64,000 bases of DNA from Brevibacterium sediminis (lineage in GTDB: Bacteria > Actinomycetota > Actinomycetes > Actinomycetales > Brevibacteriaceae). Position 1 is the first letter of the stretch. Each line of letters begins with the position of its first letter. This document shows positions 24,359-33,525 of the stretch, in pieces. The stretch is taken from assembly GCF_013623905.1 (NCBI RefSeq), contig NZ_JABKDD010000018.1:1-64000 (forward strand). Direction: 5' to 3'. A program made the position numbers and the translations under genes. Below the pieces are notes generated by a model, which saw nothing but the letters and a program-made list of their open reading frames with translations, did not search any database and had not been told where the DNA came from.

Positions 24359-25717
24359 ATGACCGCTTACCCCTCGACCTCCACGACCGATACCGCCGCC
24401 GAGGCAGTGCCCACCGGGAATAGGAATATCCACACCGAGGCGGCCCCCGCCACGGACATCGAAGCGCCGGTTCCGAACCCTGCCAGGTCCCACCTCGGTG
24501 AGGTGGCTCCCGATCGTGGGCCGGAACGGCCACGGCGGGCACGGGCGTGGCTGATGGTGGCCCCGGCGATGTTCCTGCTCGCATGGGGCGGCAATCATTT
24601 CACCCCGCTCGTGCACATGTATGAGGAGGACGGCGGATACGCCATCTGGCAGGCGAACCTGCTGCTGGGGATGTACGTGGGCGGACTCATTCCGGGATTG
24701 TTGGTCGCCTCGGCGCTGTCGGATCGGCACGGACGCAAACCGGTCCTCATCGCCGGATCGCTCGCCGCGATCGCCGGCAGCCTCGGGCTCGGGCTCGGTT
24801 TCGATCTGTTCTGGCTGCTCTGCCTGGGCCGGGTGCTCGCGGGAATCGGCGTCGGAGTGGCGATGTCGGTGGGCACGAGCTGGATCAAGGAGCTCTCGGC
24901 CCCGCCGTTCGATCACACGGCCGGAATCACTGCCGGTGCCCGGCGGCCCTCACTGACGCTGACCTTGGGGTTTGCCATGGGTGCGGCGGTCACCGGATGC
25001 CTGGCCCAATGGGGGCCGGTGCCCGAAGTCGTGCCCTACGCCGTGCACGGAGTCCTCAACCTCGCCGCACTGATCCTGGTGATCTTCGCGCCGGAATCGA
25101 TGCCGCGCGACCAACAGGCAGCAGGCCATTGGTGGCACGGTCTGCGCGTCCCGCTCGTCGCGCATCGGACGTTCCTGCGCCTGATCGTGCCGGCCGCGCC
25201 GTGGGTGTTCGGTGCCGCTGGGGTCGCCTATGCCGTGATGCCGGCAATCGTGCAGGGCGAGCTGGGGGAGTGGACGACGCTGTACGCCACGGTGCTCACC
25301 GTCGTCACGCTCGGAGCCGGTGCGCTGGTGCAGAACATCGTGCCGTGGATCAACCGGCTGACCGGCGGGCGCGCGCTCGTCGTCGGACTCGGGCTGATGA
25401 CCGTGGGGATGGGGCTCGGTGCGGTGGCCGCACCCCTGGCGGACCCGATCCTCGCGTTCATCGTGGCGATCGTGCTCGGCGTCGCGTACGGAATCTGTGT
25501 GGTCTCCGGGCTCATCATCGTCCAGGCCATCGCCTCACCGCAGGAGCTCGCCGGCATCACCGGGGTCTACTATTCGCTGGCGTACTCCGGCTTCCTGCTG
25601 CCCACGGTGCTCGCCGCCCTGCTGCCCGCGCTGTCGTACACGGTGTCTTTAGCGGCGGTGGCGGTCATCTGCCTGACCTGCCTCACAGCAGTCGCCATAT
25701 CCACCAAACACCCCTAA
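24359..25717 (+). CDS. MFS transporter
   Basis: The 452-residue protein has a polar N-terminal tail of about 60 residues and then twelve helices. The A-motif is present as ASALSDRHGRKPVLIAGS. The family cannot be narrowed beyond a general solute or drug MFS carrier. A GAGGA site precedes ATG 24359. It is in an operon with the GntR gene (8-nt gap). Its TAA stop is formed by the edge of the third palindrome copy. Confidence 0.88.
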   Translation: MTAYPSTSTTDTAAEAVPTGNRNIHTEAAPATDIEAPVPNPARSHLGEVAPDRGPERPRRARAWLMVAPAMFLLAWGGNHFTPLVHMYEEDGGYAIWQANLLLGMYVGGLIPGLLVASALSDRHGRKPVLIAGSLAAIAGSLGLGLGFDLFWLLCLGRVLAGIGVGVAMSVGTSWIKELSAPPFDHTAGITAGARRPSLTLTLGFAMGAAVTGCLAQWGPVPEVVPYAVHGVLNLAALILVIFAPESMPRDQQAAGHWWHGLRVPLVAHRTFLRLIVPAAPWVFGAAGVAYAVMPAIVQGELGEWTTLYATVLTVVTLGAGALVQNIVPWINRLTGGRALVVGLGLMTVGMGLGAVAAPLADPILAFIVAIVLGVAYGICVVSGLIIVQAIASPQELAGITGVYYSLAYSGFLLPTVLAALLPALSYTVSLAAVAVICLTCLTAVAISTKHP

Positions 25718-25780
25718 TTGCTACCCGACGGCGGCCCAGCAACCTGGCGCCAGGTATCTGGGCCGTCGGGTGGTTCTGGG
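25716..25780. repeat. Degraded palindrome, copy 3
   Basis: The left arm (25716-25748) is intact and reads AATTGCTACCCGACGG onward. The apex CTGGCGCCAG is a third self-complementary variant. The right arm has lost a few bases and picked up substitutions beyond 25755. It starts at the stop codon of the MFS gene, as copy 2 does with the CNNM gene. Confidence 0.85.
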
Positions 25781-25814
25781 AGCTTGCGTGCCTAGACGAA
25801 ATTGGACGCCATAC

Positions 25815-26582
25815 TCATCGCCCACGCCACTCCATCGGCTTTTTCGCCAGGAATGATTCTACGGCCGCAGCGAAATCCTCACTGCCGTAAACTGCAGCGA
25901 CGACATCGGAATCGTCAACAGGTTCTGAAGAATTTAGGCGGCGCAGATTCTCTTTGATGGACCACTGCGTGAGTGGTGCTCCGCTGGTAATGCTCGCGAT
26001 GGTCCGACCAGCGGCAGTATCGAGATCCTCTTCGACGGAGGTGAGGAAACCGCTGGCGAGAGCCTCTTTCGCATCGACTCGCCTGGCAGTCAGCAACATC
26101 GAAGCCACACGGGGTTCGCCGAAGGCTCGTACGAGTCTGCGCAAGGTACTTGCCGAAAGGGTGTTTCCGAGCGTCTTCGCAATCGGAACCGAAAACGATG
26201 CGCCAGGGGAGGCGATCCGGACGTCTGCGCAGGCTGCAATCCCCAGCCCCCCTCCCACGCAGTGTCCGTCGATGACAGCGACGACAGGTTTGGCAACCGA
26301 GGCGAGCGCGCTGAGGACTTCGTCGATTCGCTTCTCATAGGCGACCCCGTTCTCACCGGTGAAGCCTCGGAATTGTGCGATGTCCGTCCCCGCGACGAAT
26401 GCCCGCCCACCGGCTCCACGGAGGACGAGTACCCGGAGGCTCTCATTGTCATCGACTCTCGCCGCCGCCTCGGCGAGACCTTGGTACATCTCCCAGGTCA
26501 TTGCGTTCCGAGCTTCGGGCCGATTGAAGGTGACATGGAGAGCGGAATCACGCACCTCGGTGAGAATTTCTGCTGTTGTCAT
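25815..26582 (-). CDS. Enoyl-CoA hydratase/isomerase family protein
   Basis: The 255-residue protein has the crotonase fold. VTFNRPEARNAMTWEMYQGL opens the domain, RAFVAGTDIAQF is the first oxyanion-hole region, and VIDGHCVGGGLGIAACADVR is the second. The usual first catalytic Glu position of hydratases reads within KTLGNTLS, so hydratase, isomerase or hydrolase activity cannot be fixed. It overlaps the CoA-transferase gene by four bases. With that enzyme it probably activates and converts one carboxylic acid. Confidence 0.88.
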   Translation of the reverse strand: MTTAEILTEVRDSALHVTFNRPEARNAMTWEMYQGLAEAAARVDDNESLRVLVLRGAGGRAFVAGTDIAQFRGFTGENGVAYEKRIDEVLSALASVAKPVVAVIDGHCVGGGLGIAACADVRIASPGASFSVPIAKTLGNTLSASTLRRLVRAFGEPRVASMLLTARRVDAKEALASGFLTSVEEDLDTAAGRTIASITSGAPLTQWSIKENLRRLNSSEPVDDSDVVAAVYGSEDFAAAVESFLAKKPMEWRGR

Positions 26583-27784
26583 CGCCGGTCTCCTTCCGCC
26601 TGCTCCATTAGTTCGTCAAGAACATTGTCCGTATCGGCTCCCAGAGAGGGGCCCGCTGTACCGCGAGTGAGTTGCGAGCGGGAGAAGCGCATCGGATTGC
26701 CCAGCTGTCTGACCGGTCCGAGAGTGGGGTGCTGTGAGTCCCAGAAGTAGTCGCGGGCCTTGAGGTGATCGTCATTGAATACCTGTTCGAAGTCATTGAT
26801 CGGGGCTGCGGGAACCCCAACTCTGTTCATCTCTTCGAGGATTTCCTCAACCTCGCGCTCGGCGAACTCTTCTTCGATGATCGCGATGAGTGCTTCCCGG
26901 TTTTCCAGGCGCGTCGTGGGTTCGGAGAACAATTCGTTCTCTTCGAGAAAGGCGAGGTCGAAGGCCGAGCAGAAACGTAGCCAGGTGGCCTGTGTATTCG
27001 CCCCGATAGTCACATAACCGTCCTTGGCCGACACCGCTTGGTAGGGTGCTTGCGCCTGATGTGCCGACCCGTTGGGCCGCCCCACCTTGCCTGCGCCATA
27101 GTAACTACCGGCTTCCCAAACCGCGAGAGAGACGGCGGATTCGAAGAGCGATACATCGAGATGTTGGCCCCGCCCGGAAGTTCTGCGCTCGTAGAGTGCC
27201 GATACGATACCGAGGGCCATATAGAGTGCGGTGGTGAGATCGCAGATCGGGACTCCGACCTTGACCGGAGGCTGGTTGGGAAAGCCAGTGATGCTCATGA
27301 GCCCCGACCGCGCCTGGGCCATGATGTCGAGTCCGGCCAGTGGGGCAAGTGGGCCGTCCTGTCCCCAGCCGGATGCCGAAGCGTAGACCAGTCCCGGGTG
27401 GTCGTCTTTGAGATCGTCGTACCCGAAGCCCATCTTCTTGAGAGATCCGGGGCGCAGGTTCTCCACCAGTACGTCTGCTGTATTGAGGAGAGCCCTGAAA
27501 GAGGCTCGTCCTGCGTCTGATTTGAGGTCAAGGACGATGGACTCCTTGTTCCGGTTCAGGCGCATGAATGGGCTGGATTCTCCGCCTATGTGCGGCCCGG
27601 ACGCTCGAGTCGAGTCTCCTGTGCCAGGGGTTTCGATCTTGATCACTCGTGCGCCCATATCAGCAAGCTGCATCGTTGCGAACGGTCCGGCGATAAAGAC
27701 ACCGACCTCGAGAACTGTGATTCCTGAGAGAGGGCCTGGGGGGTCCGTCGAGACGGTCATCGATTCATATGTCGTCTGGGTCAT
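26579..27784 (-). CDS. CaiB/BaiF (type III) CoA-transferase
   Basis: The 401-residue protein matches type III acyl-CoA transferases: ITVLEVGVFIAGPFATMQLA, GARVIKIETPGTGD, RNKESIVLDLKS and DVLVENLRPGS. The likely nucleophile is the Asp in LAGLDIMAQARSG. The enzyme moves CoA between a donor thioester and an acid. Start ATG 27784 has GAGGTGG upstream; an in-frame TTG at 27808 is less likely. It is divergent from a GntR gene, with an ATTGT-NN-ACAAT operator between them. Confidence 0.92.
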   Translation of the reverse strand: MTQTTYESMTVSTDPPGPLSGITVLEVGVFIAGPFATMQLADMGARVIKIETPGTGDSTRASGPHIGGESSPFMRLNRNKESIVLDLKSDAGRASFRALLNTADVLVENLRPGSLKKMGFGYDDLKDDHPGLVYASASGWGQDGPLAPLAGLDIMAQARSGLMSITGFPNQPPVKVGVPICDLTTALYMALGIVSALYERRTSGRGQHLDVSLFESAVSLAVWEAGSYYGAGKVGRPNGSAHQAQAPYQAVSAKDGYVTIGANTQATWLRFCSAFDLAFLEENELFSEPTTRLENREALIAIIEEEFAEREVEEILEEMNRVGVPAAPINDFEQVFNDDHLKARDYFWDSQHPTLGPVRQLGNPMRFSRSQLTRGTAGPSLGADTDNVLDELMEQAEGDRR

Positions 27785-27817
27785 TGTGTCCACCTCACTG
27801 TGTTGCAAGTCACTGTC

Positions 27818-27829
27818 GATTGTCTACAA
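27818..27829. promoter_or_regulatory. FadR-type GntR operator
   Basis: ATTGTCTACAAT has perfect ATTGT/ACAAT half-sites around two bases, close to the TTGTATACAA-like consensus of FCD-type GntR regulators. It lies between the divergent CoA-transferase operon and the GntR gene at 27897. Confidence 0.65.
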
Positions 27830-27896
27830 TAGGCTATCAGTGGGCGAGTTGCACGTCATCGTTGAGGCACTCGCTCAAGAATGGAGGGACAAGCGG

Positions 27897-28634
27897 ATGA
27901 TGGCACCATCACGGGCGACGGATTCGATCATCGATAGTCCAAGCCTGGCCGAGCTGGCAGCGGACAAAATCAGCGAACTCGTGTTCCGCGGGGAACTTGG
28001 ACCAGGCGACCGCATCGTCGAGGAGCATCTCTGTAGTCGACTAGGTGTCTCCCGAGCTCCAGTTCGTGAGGGACTGAGGATACTCGAAGGTTCTGGGTTG
28101 GTGATTCGCCGAGCGCGTGCTGGTGTACGCGTCGCGGATCTCAGCCAGAACGATGTATTCGAGATCCTCGCCTTTCGTGAGGGCCTCGAGCAGATGGCTG
28201 TCACCCATCTGTATCGATATTCCGACGACATCACCAAAATAGACACTCAGGACTTGGACGTTGCATTGGGTCGCCTGGCTCATGAGTTTGAGGACGGCGA
28301 CGACGAGTTCGGTCGTATCCAAGCCAGTTATGCCTTTCACACTGAGCTGGTCAAACTATGTGGCAACTCTCGCATCGTTGCGAGCTACCGGCAGATAACT
28401 ATGCAGGTGAAACTCTGTATGTCACTGAATCTCAGGCGTCTCAACATTGTCGAGACGCCGAGCGAGAATGTTGCCCGTCACCGGGAGCTGCGTGCTGCTG
28501 TTCTGTCTGGAGACATGACACGGGCACTCGAGGCAATCAGTGGACACGGCCACGACACCTTTGCTCGAGAATTCCTCGACACTCTCCCTGGGGGAACCGC
28601 GCGTTCCGCGCAATGGCTTGACTCGCGAACCTGA
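27897..28634 (+). CDS. GntR-family regulator, FCD subfamily
   Basis: The 245-residue protein has a GntR winged helix (ISELVFRGELGPGDRIVEEH, GVSRAPVREGLRILEGSGLV) and a helical FCD domain with SYAFHTELVKLCGN and AISGHGHDTFAREF. GGAGG lies 9 nt before ATG 27897. It is divergent from the CoA-transferase/enoyl-CoA hydratase genes and upstream of a GntP-type permease, so it probably controls all three. Codon use is less GC-biased than in the flanking genes. Confidence 0.9.
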   Translation: MMAPSRATDSIIDSPSLAELAADKISELVFRGELGPGDRIVEEHLCSRLGVSRAPVREGLRILEGSGLVIRRARAGVRVADLSQNDVFEILAFREGLEQMAVTHLYRYSDDITKIDTQDLDVALGRLAHEFEDGDDEFGRIQASYAFHTELVKLCGNSRIVASYRQITMQVKLCMSLNLRRLNIVETPSENVARHRELRAAVLSGDMTRALEAISGHGHDTFAREFLDTLPGGTARSAQWLDSRT

Positions 28635-28716
28635 GCAGGGCACAGCGAAACAACACCGTCAAACTCGGACCCACTTGAAGGGTCCGGATTCAATGAAGAA
28701 TCAGGAGTTTTCAACT

Positions 28717-30057
28717 ATGGCCGAGTGGCTTACAGTACTGCACACACTCATCACGGTCGCCGGGGTCATCGTCTTGATTCTGGCGCTCAAGATCAACCCG
28801 CTTTTTGCGTTGCTCATCGGGGCCGGGTATCTCGGCCTCGCAACTGGTCAAGGGTTCGGCTCAACGACGGAGATCATCGCCACTGGGTTCGGCAACATTA
28901 TGGCCGAGATCGGCTTGCTCATCGTTTTCGGCGTCCTTCTCGGTAAGCTGCTTGCGAAACTTGGCGCGATTGAAGGCCTGGTCGCCGCATTGATGGCGGT
29001 TTCCGGCAAGCGGTTCGCTCCCTATGCGCTGGGAATCACAAGCGGAACTGTGTTGCAGTCGATCTTCTCCGACGTGATCTTCGTAATCACTGCTCCTGTA
29101 GGACGTTCAGTTGCCCGTCGTATCGGACGGGCTGGAACGGGGATCATATCGGCGGCCATGTGCGCAGGCATTCTTTTCGGACTGACGATGATGATCCCCA
29201 GTGTTGGATCCTTGGCGCTGAGTTCACTGCTCGAGATCTCAATCCCTCGGTTCCTGGCCTTCGGCATCATCACCGCAGTGCTCGGCATTATCATCACAAT
29301 CGCCATCATGAAGACTCTCTTCCTTCGCTTCGGCTTCTGGGACGCTGCAACTGATGAGGAGACCTACACCGGACCGGTCGACGACTCCGAGCCCGAAGAT
29401 GATGCGCCCCGCCGACTCCCCCTGTGGTTGACGATCAGTCCGGTGTTCCTTGCTCTGGTCCTCATCGCTTCGGAGTCAATCCTGACCAACTTGTCGATCG
29501 ACATACCGATCATGGACTTCTTCGGGGCTCCGACGATCGCCATGTTCTGCGCAACGTTTATGGCTTACATCCTGCTGCTCGTGCATAGGAATCAAGAATG
29601 CGTGTCTGCGACGCTTAAATCGGGGTTCGCCGCGAGCGGTGAGATCCTTGCACTTACCGGTTTGGGCGGCTCATTGGCAGAAATGGTGAAGTCGATAGGT
29701 CTTGGAGACATCCTTGGAAGCATGTTCGAAGCCGACGCTGCGTCGCCTATTCTCTTGGCCTGGTTGCTCGCAGTCGTCCTACACACGGCAATCGGATCTG
29801 TGTCGGTCGCCTCGATTACAGCCGCCGGGTTTCTTGCCCCTGTCGCCGCATCGACGGGAGTCGATCCGGTCCTTATCGCCATGGCGGCAGCCTCAGGTTC
29901 CCTGTTCCTCATGACCGTGCACAGCAACTTCTTCTGGATGGTCAAGACGATGCTTGGTCAGACAACGAAGGGTGCGGTGAAGTCTGTCAGCGTGACGACG
30001 AGCGTTGGGAGCGTCGTCGGTCTTGGTCTTGTCTATGCCTGGTCGGCATTCCTTTGA
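28717..30057 (+). CDS. GntP-family permease
   Basis: The 446-residue protein has about 12-14 helices and typical gluconate:H+ symporter family segments: KINPLFALLIGAGYLGLATG, GFGNIMAEIGLLIVFGVLLG and TAIGSVSVASITAAGFLAP. Members carry sugar acids and other hydroxy or dicarboxylic acids. With the CoA-transferase and crotonase next door, the substrate is more likely an organic acid degraded through a CoA thioester than gluconate. AGGAG lies upstream of ATG 28717; an in-frame ATG at 28693 lacks such a site. Confidence 0.85.
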   Translation: MAEWLTVLHTLITVAGVIVLILALKINPLFALLIGAGYLGLATGQGFGSTTEIIATGFGNIMAEIGLLIVFGVLLGKLLAKLGAIEGLVAALMAVSGKRFAPYALGITSGTVLQSIFSDVIFVITAPVGRSVARRIGRAGTGIISAAMCAGILFGLTMMIPSVGSLALSSLLEISIPRFLAFGIITAVLGIIITIAIMKTLFLRFGFWDAATDEETYTGPVDDSEPEDDAPRRLPLWLTISPVFLALVLIASESILTNLSIDIPIMDFFGAPTIAMFCATFMAYILLLVHRNQECVSATLKSGFAASGEILALTGLGGSLAEMVKSIGLGDILGSMFEADAASPILLAWLLAVVLHTAIGSVSVASITAAGFLAPVAASTGVDPVLIAMAAASGSLFLMTVHSNFFWMVKTMLGQTTKGAVKSVSVTTSVGSVVGLGLVYAWSAFL

Positions 30058-30163
30058 GGTTGTCACGTCTCGGACGTATCTAAAGGATCTGACCCGGTCG
30101 CAGCTGCAAACTAGGATCTAGGATGACAAGAAGAACGCAACCCCGTGAGAGAGGTCGAGAAAC

Positions 30164-31873
30164 ATGTTCGGACGTCAGCGTCAGCAGGAGTCCCCAGCCG
30201 TCAACGCGTTCATCGACATCATGGGGCCGCGCCACGTCCTCACCTCCGCGCGGGCGACCGCACCGTACGCCAAGGGCAACCGCTTCGGCGGCGGCAATGT
30301 GCTGGCCGTGCTGCGACCCGGCAGCCTCGTCGACATGTGGCGGGCCCTGCAGGTCTGCGTCGACAACGACCTCATCGTCATACCGCAGTCGGCCAACACC
30401 GGCCTGACCGGCGGCTCCGGCCCCGGCGCGCAGGACTACGACCGTCCGATCGTCATCATCTCGACCCTGCGAATCAACGAGATCTACCTCATCAACGACG
30501 CCCGCGAAGCGATCTGCCTGGCCGGATCCACACTGTACGAACTCGACGAGGCGCTCGCCCCGTTCCACCGCGAACCCCACTCGGTCATCGGCTCGTCCTC
30601 GATCGGCGCCTCCGTCATCGGCGGCATCGCCAACAACTCCGGCGGCTCCCAGATCCGCAAAGGTCCGGCGTTCACGAAACACGCGATCTTCGCCCGCGTC
30701 AACGAGGCGGGGCGACTCGAACTGGTCAACCACCTCGGCGTGGAGCTCGGCGACGACCCCGCCCACATCCTCGACAAACTCCAGCGCGGAGATTGGGACC
30801 CCGCCGGGGTCACGCCCGCCCCGGAGGACACGACGGAGACCGAATACGGCGAGCAGGTCCGCAGGATCGTCGACTCACCGGCTCGATTCAATTCGAACTC
30901 CGACTACCTGTACGAGGCCTCCGGTTCGGCCGGAAAACTCATGGTCTTCGCCGTGCGCACCCGTACCTTCCCGAAGGAAGAGGGAGCGACCACGTTCTAC
31001 GTCGGCACGAATTCCCCGGCCGAACTCGAAGATCTGCGACGGGCGATACTGACCTCGGAGATGCCGCTGCCGATCTCGGGCGAATACATGGGCCGACCCT
31101 CGTTCGACCTCGCCGAGAAGTACGGCAAAGACACGTTCGTCTCGGTCAAGCACGCCGGCAGCCGCGAGCAGATCAAGCTGTTCGCGCTGAAGAACTGGGC
31201 CAACGGCGTGTTCGCGAAGCTGCCGTTCTTCGGCGAGACCGTCGCCGACACGATCGCGCAGAACGCGTTCGGCCTGCTCCCGCAGCAGCTGCCCAAGCGG
31301 ATGCTCGAGTATCGCGACCGCTTCGAGCATCATCTTCTCCTCGTCGTCAGCGCCGAGGAGAAGAATCGGATGGGTGCGTTCCTCGATGACTTCTTCGCCG
31401 AGGCGGCCCACCAGGGTGACTATTTCGTGTGCAGTGCCGATGAGGCTCAGTCCGCGATGCTGCATCGTTTCGGTGCCGCGAGTGCGGCGACCCGGTACTT
31501 CAACCTCAACCGTGAGGACTCCTCGGACATGATCACCTTCGACGTGGCCCTGCGCCGCGATGATGAGGACTGGCTCGAGGTGCTGCCCGACGAGATCGCC
31601 GACCAGCTGCACATCAGCTCCTACTACGGACACTTCTTCTGCCACGTCTTCCACCAGGACCACGTGGCGAAGAAAGGCGTCGACACAGTGGCGCTGAAGC
31701 AGCAGATGACGGAGCTGCTCGAGGCCCGCGGTGCGGCCGTGCCCGCCGAGCACAACTACGGCCGGCTCTACCCTGTGCCGCCGGAGATGGAAGCGCACTT
31801 CAAGAACCTCGACCCGCACAACGTCTTCAACGCTGGAGTCGGCGAGACGTCGGCGAAGAAGGACTGGGCCTGA
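30164..31873 (+). CDS. dld: Quinone-dependent D-lactate dehydrogenase
   Basis: The 569-residue protein matches the peripheral membrane flavoenzyme Dld, which oxidises D-lactate to pyruvate and feeds the quinone pool. It has an FAD-binding domain (residues about 30-270; IPQSANTGLTGGSGPGAQDY, IGSSSIGASVIGGIANNSGG) and the membrane-binding cap domain with DYLYEASGSAGKLMVFAVRT and PAEHNYGRLY near the C-terminus. GAGAGAGG precedes the ATG. It appears monocistronic and ends convergently with a hydrolase gene. Confidence 0.94.
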   Translation: MFGRQRQQESPAVNAFIDIMGPRHVLTSARATAPYAKGNRFGGGNVLAVLRPGSLVDMWRALQVCVDNDLIVIPQSANTGLTGGSGPGAQDYDRPIVIISTLRINEIYLINDAREAICLAGSTLYELDEALAPFHREPHSVIGSSSIGASVIGGIANNSGGSQIRKGPAFTKHAIFARVNEAGRLELVNHLGVELGDDPAHILDKLQRGDWDPAGVTPAPEDTTETEYGEQVRRIVDSPARFNSNSDYLYEASGSAGKLMVFAVRTRTFPKEEGATTFYVGTNSPAELEDLRRAILTSEMPLPISGEYMGRPSFDLAEKYGKDTFVSVKHAGSREQIKLFALKNWANGVFAKLPFFGETVADTIAQNAFGLLPQQLPKRMLEYRDRFEHHLLLVVSAEEKNRMGAFLDDFFAEAAHQGDYFVCSADEAQSAMLHRFGAASAATRYFNLNREDSSDMITFDVALRRDDEDWLEVLPDEIADQLHISSYYGHFFCHVFHQDHVAKKGVDTVALKQQMTELLEARGAAVPAEHNYGRLYPVPPEMEAHFKNLDPHNVFNAGVGETSAKKDWA

Positions 31874-31931
31874 CGCGGCGGGGCCGATGGAGTATCTCCT
31901 CGTCCCCAGGGCCCCCGCCGCAGCGGTCAGC

Positions 31932-32675
31932 TCATTTCAGGTGGCGGGCGAAGAACCGGGCGGCATCCTCGCCGGCGAATTCCGGGACTCCTGTGTGTCC
32001 GCCCATATTGGCGTAGAGCGTCTTCTCGGTTGAAGCGAAAGCATCGAAGAGTTCGAGGGCGGCCGCACGGTCGTTGCCTTCGTCATCCCACTGCAGGAGG
32101 ACGTGCAGCGGAATGGTCACGCGCCGGGCTTCTTCCATGGTCGACTGGGGAATGAAGCTGCCGGCGAAGAGCCCGGCTGCCGCGATCCTGGAATCGATCG
32201 CAGCCAGCCGGACAGCGATCGCAATCACTCCGCCGGAGAAGCCGACACGGTCGGCAAGACCGGGAAGGCGCAGGAGTTCGTCGAGTAGCGACTGCCATTC
32301 GGGAACTGCCTGCTCGACGAGCGGCAAGATGAGCTCGTCGATGACATCAGCGGAGGGTGATTCGTCGGCGAGGATCGCAGAACGCAGCCGATTGCGTGCC
32401 TGATCCATGCCGGGGAGGCGTGGACGCTCACCCGAACCGGGCATCTCGAGGCAAGCGGATGCGAACCCGAGTGCCGCGGCGCTGCGGGCGCGTGCCATCA
32501 GTCGCGGGTACATCCGCTCCATGCCGATGCCGCCGGGCTGACCCATGAGAATGATCGGAACCGGCTCGGTTTCAGATGCGGAGGACGGAGTCCAAAGAAT
32601 GCCCGGAGTATCGCCGAGGCGGAATTGACGTTCGACGAAATCCCCGTCGAAGTGCTGTTCGGAGGTGAAATGCAT
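31932..32675 (-). CDS. Alpha/beta hydrolase
   Basis: The 247-residue protein has an alpha/beta-hydrolase fold. The nucleophile elbow is GFSGG with Ser147, the likely acid lies in LQWDDEGND, and the His in GGHTGVPEF. It resembles dienelactone-hydrolase-like or acetyl-xylan-esterase-like proteins of unknown substrate. A GAAAGG site lies before ATG 32675. No obvious operon partner exists. Confidence 0.82.
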   Translation of the reverse strand: MHFTSEQHFDGDFVERQFRLGDTPGILWTPSSASETEPVPIILMGQPGGIGMERMYPRLMARARSAAALGFASACLEMPGSGERPRLPGMDQARNRLRSAILADESPSADVIDELILPLVEQAVPEWQSLLDELLRLPGLADRVGFSGGVIAIAVRLAAIDSRIAAAGLFAGSFIPQSTMEEARRVTIPLHVLLQWDDEGNDRAAALELFDAFASTEKTLYANMGGHTGVPEFAGEDAARFFARHLK

Positions 32676-32949
32676 GGTCGTGCCTTTCGGGAGTGCGATG
32701 AATGATCGGCGCTCCCGGACGACCTACCGTCCGACCGTGACTCCATAGGGGAGCACCTTCGAAACTGCGTTCACTGGTACCACCTCCTCGGTCTCTTTCA
32801 CGGAGTCTCAAGCGTATCAGTGGCAACTAGGTGGTATGTCGCACCGCAGACAGCAAAAACACCCCGCTGCAGCGGGGTGTTTTTGCGCCGAGGGTGATTG
32901 ATGCTTGAGCGCCGAGCCTCTAGCACCAAACCTCAACAGTCGAGCGGAA
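32676..32949. other. Spacer with promoter side of the hydrolase and a terminator
   Basis: Apart from the perfect terminator-like palindrome at 32853-32886 I see no gene. The part next to 32676 should hold the promoter of the hydrolase gene. Confidence 0.5.
32853..32886. terminator. Bidirectional terminator, 34-bp perfect palindrome
   Basis: The stem GCAAAAACACCCCGCTG pairs with its exact complement, giving A-tract and T-tract flanks in both directions. It lies downstream of the membrane-protein/XRE pair on the minus strand. Confidence 0.9.
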
Positions 32950-33525
32950 TCAGTCCTCGTCTTCGATCTCAGCGGCGGCGGCCGCCTCGGCGCGGGCCTG
33001 CTTGATTTTTCGTACCCGGGAGATCGTCATGATGGTCAGCGCGACGATGAAGCCGAACGCAGCGCCGATCGCGATGGAATAGGTGCTGGAGGGAGCACCT
33101 GGCATCGTTTGATTGCCCATTCCGACATCGATGAGCGGGTAGCCGTTGCTTATATGAAAGACGATTGCACCGACCCAAACGATGGCGAACAGGGCGCCGA
33201 CGATATTGCCGACGATCAGCCGCCTCGGCGAGACGCGAGCCATCGACATGGAGAAGTCCACATTCTCACGCTGGCAGTATGCAGAGATGACGATGCTGGT
33301 CACCATGGAGCCGAAGACGATGAGCACACTCCACATTCCCGCGCCGAAGACGGCAAAGATGAGTGCAAGCGCGAAGAACACGTAGGTGGAGACGACGGCC
33401 CCCAAGGTATATGCCCGCAGAATGACGTCGCGTTCGCGTTCGTCTCCCATCGAGGGGTCGTCGAAGCCGGCGATTCTGTCGGCAAAGGCGTTGGGGCGGT
33501 TCTTGTTGCCGCTGATGTTGTTCAT
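32950..33525 (-). CDS. Four-helix membrane protein of unknown function, partner of an XRE regulator
   Basis: The 191-residue protein has a soluble N-terminus, about four hydrophobic helices (TLGAVVSTYVFFALALIFAV, MWSVLIVFGSMVTSIVISAY, LIVGNIVGALFAIVWVGAIV, SIAIGAAFGFIVALTIMTIS) and an Ala/Glu-rich charged tail. I do not recognise its family. It overlaps the small XRE gene by four bases. Such XRE-plus-membrane-protein pairs are often autoregulated units of unknown role. Confidence 0.8.
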   Translation of the reverse strand: MNNISGNKNRPNAFADRIAGFDDPSMGDERERDVILRAYTLGAVVSTYVFFALALIFAVFGAGMWSVLIVFGSMVTSIVISAYCQRENVDFSMSMARVSPRRLIVGNIVGALFAIVWVGAIVFHISNGYPLIDVGMGNQTMPGAPSSTYSIAIGAAFGFIVALTIMTISRVRKIKQARAEAAAAAEIEDED

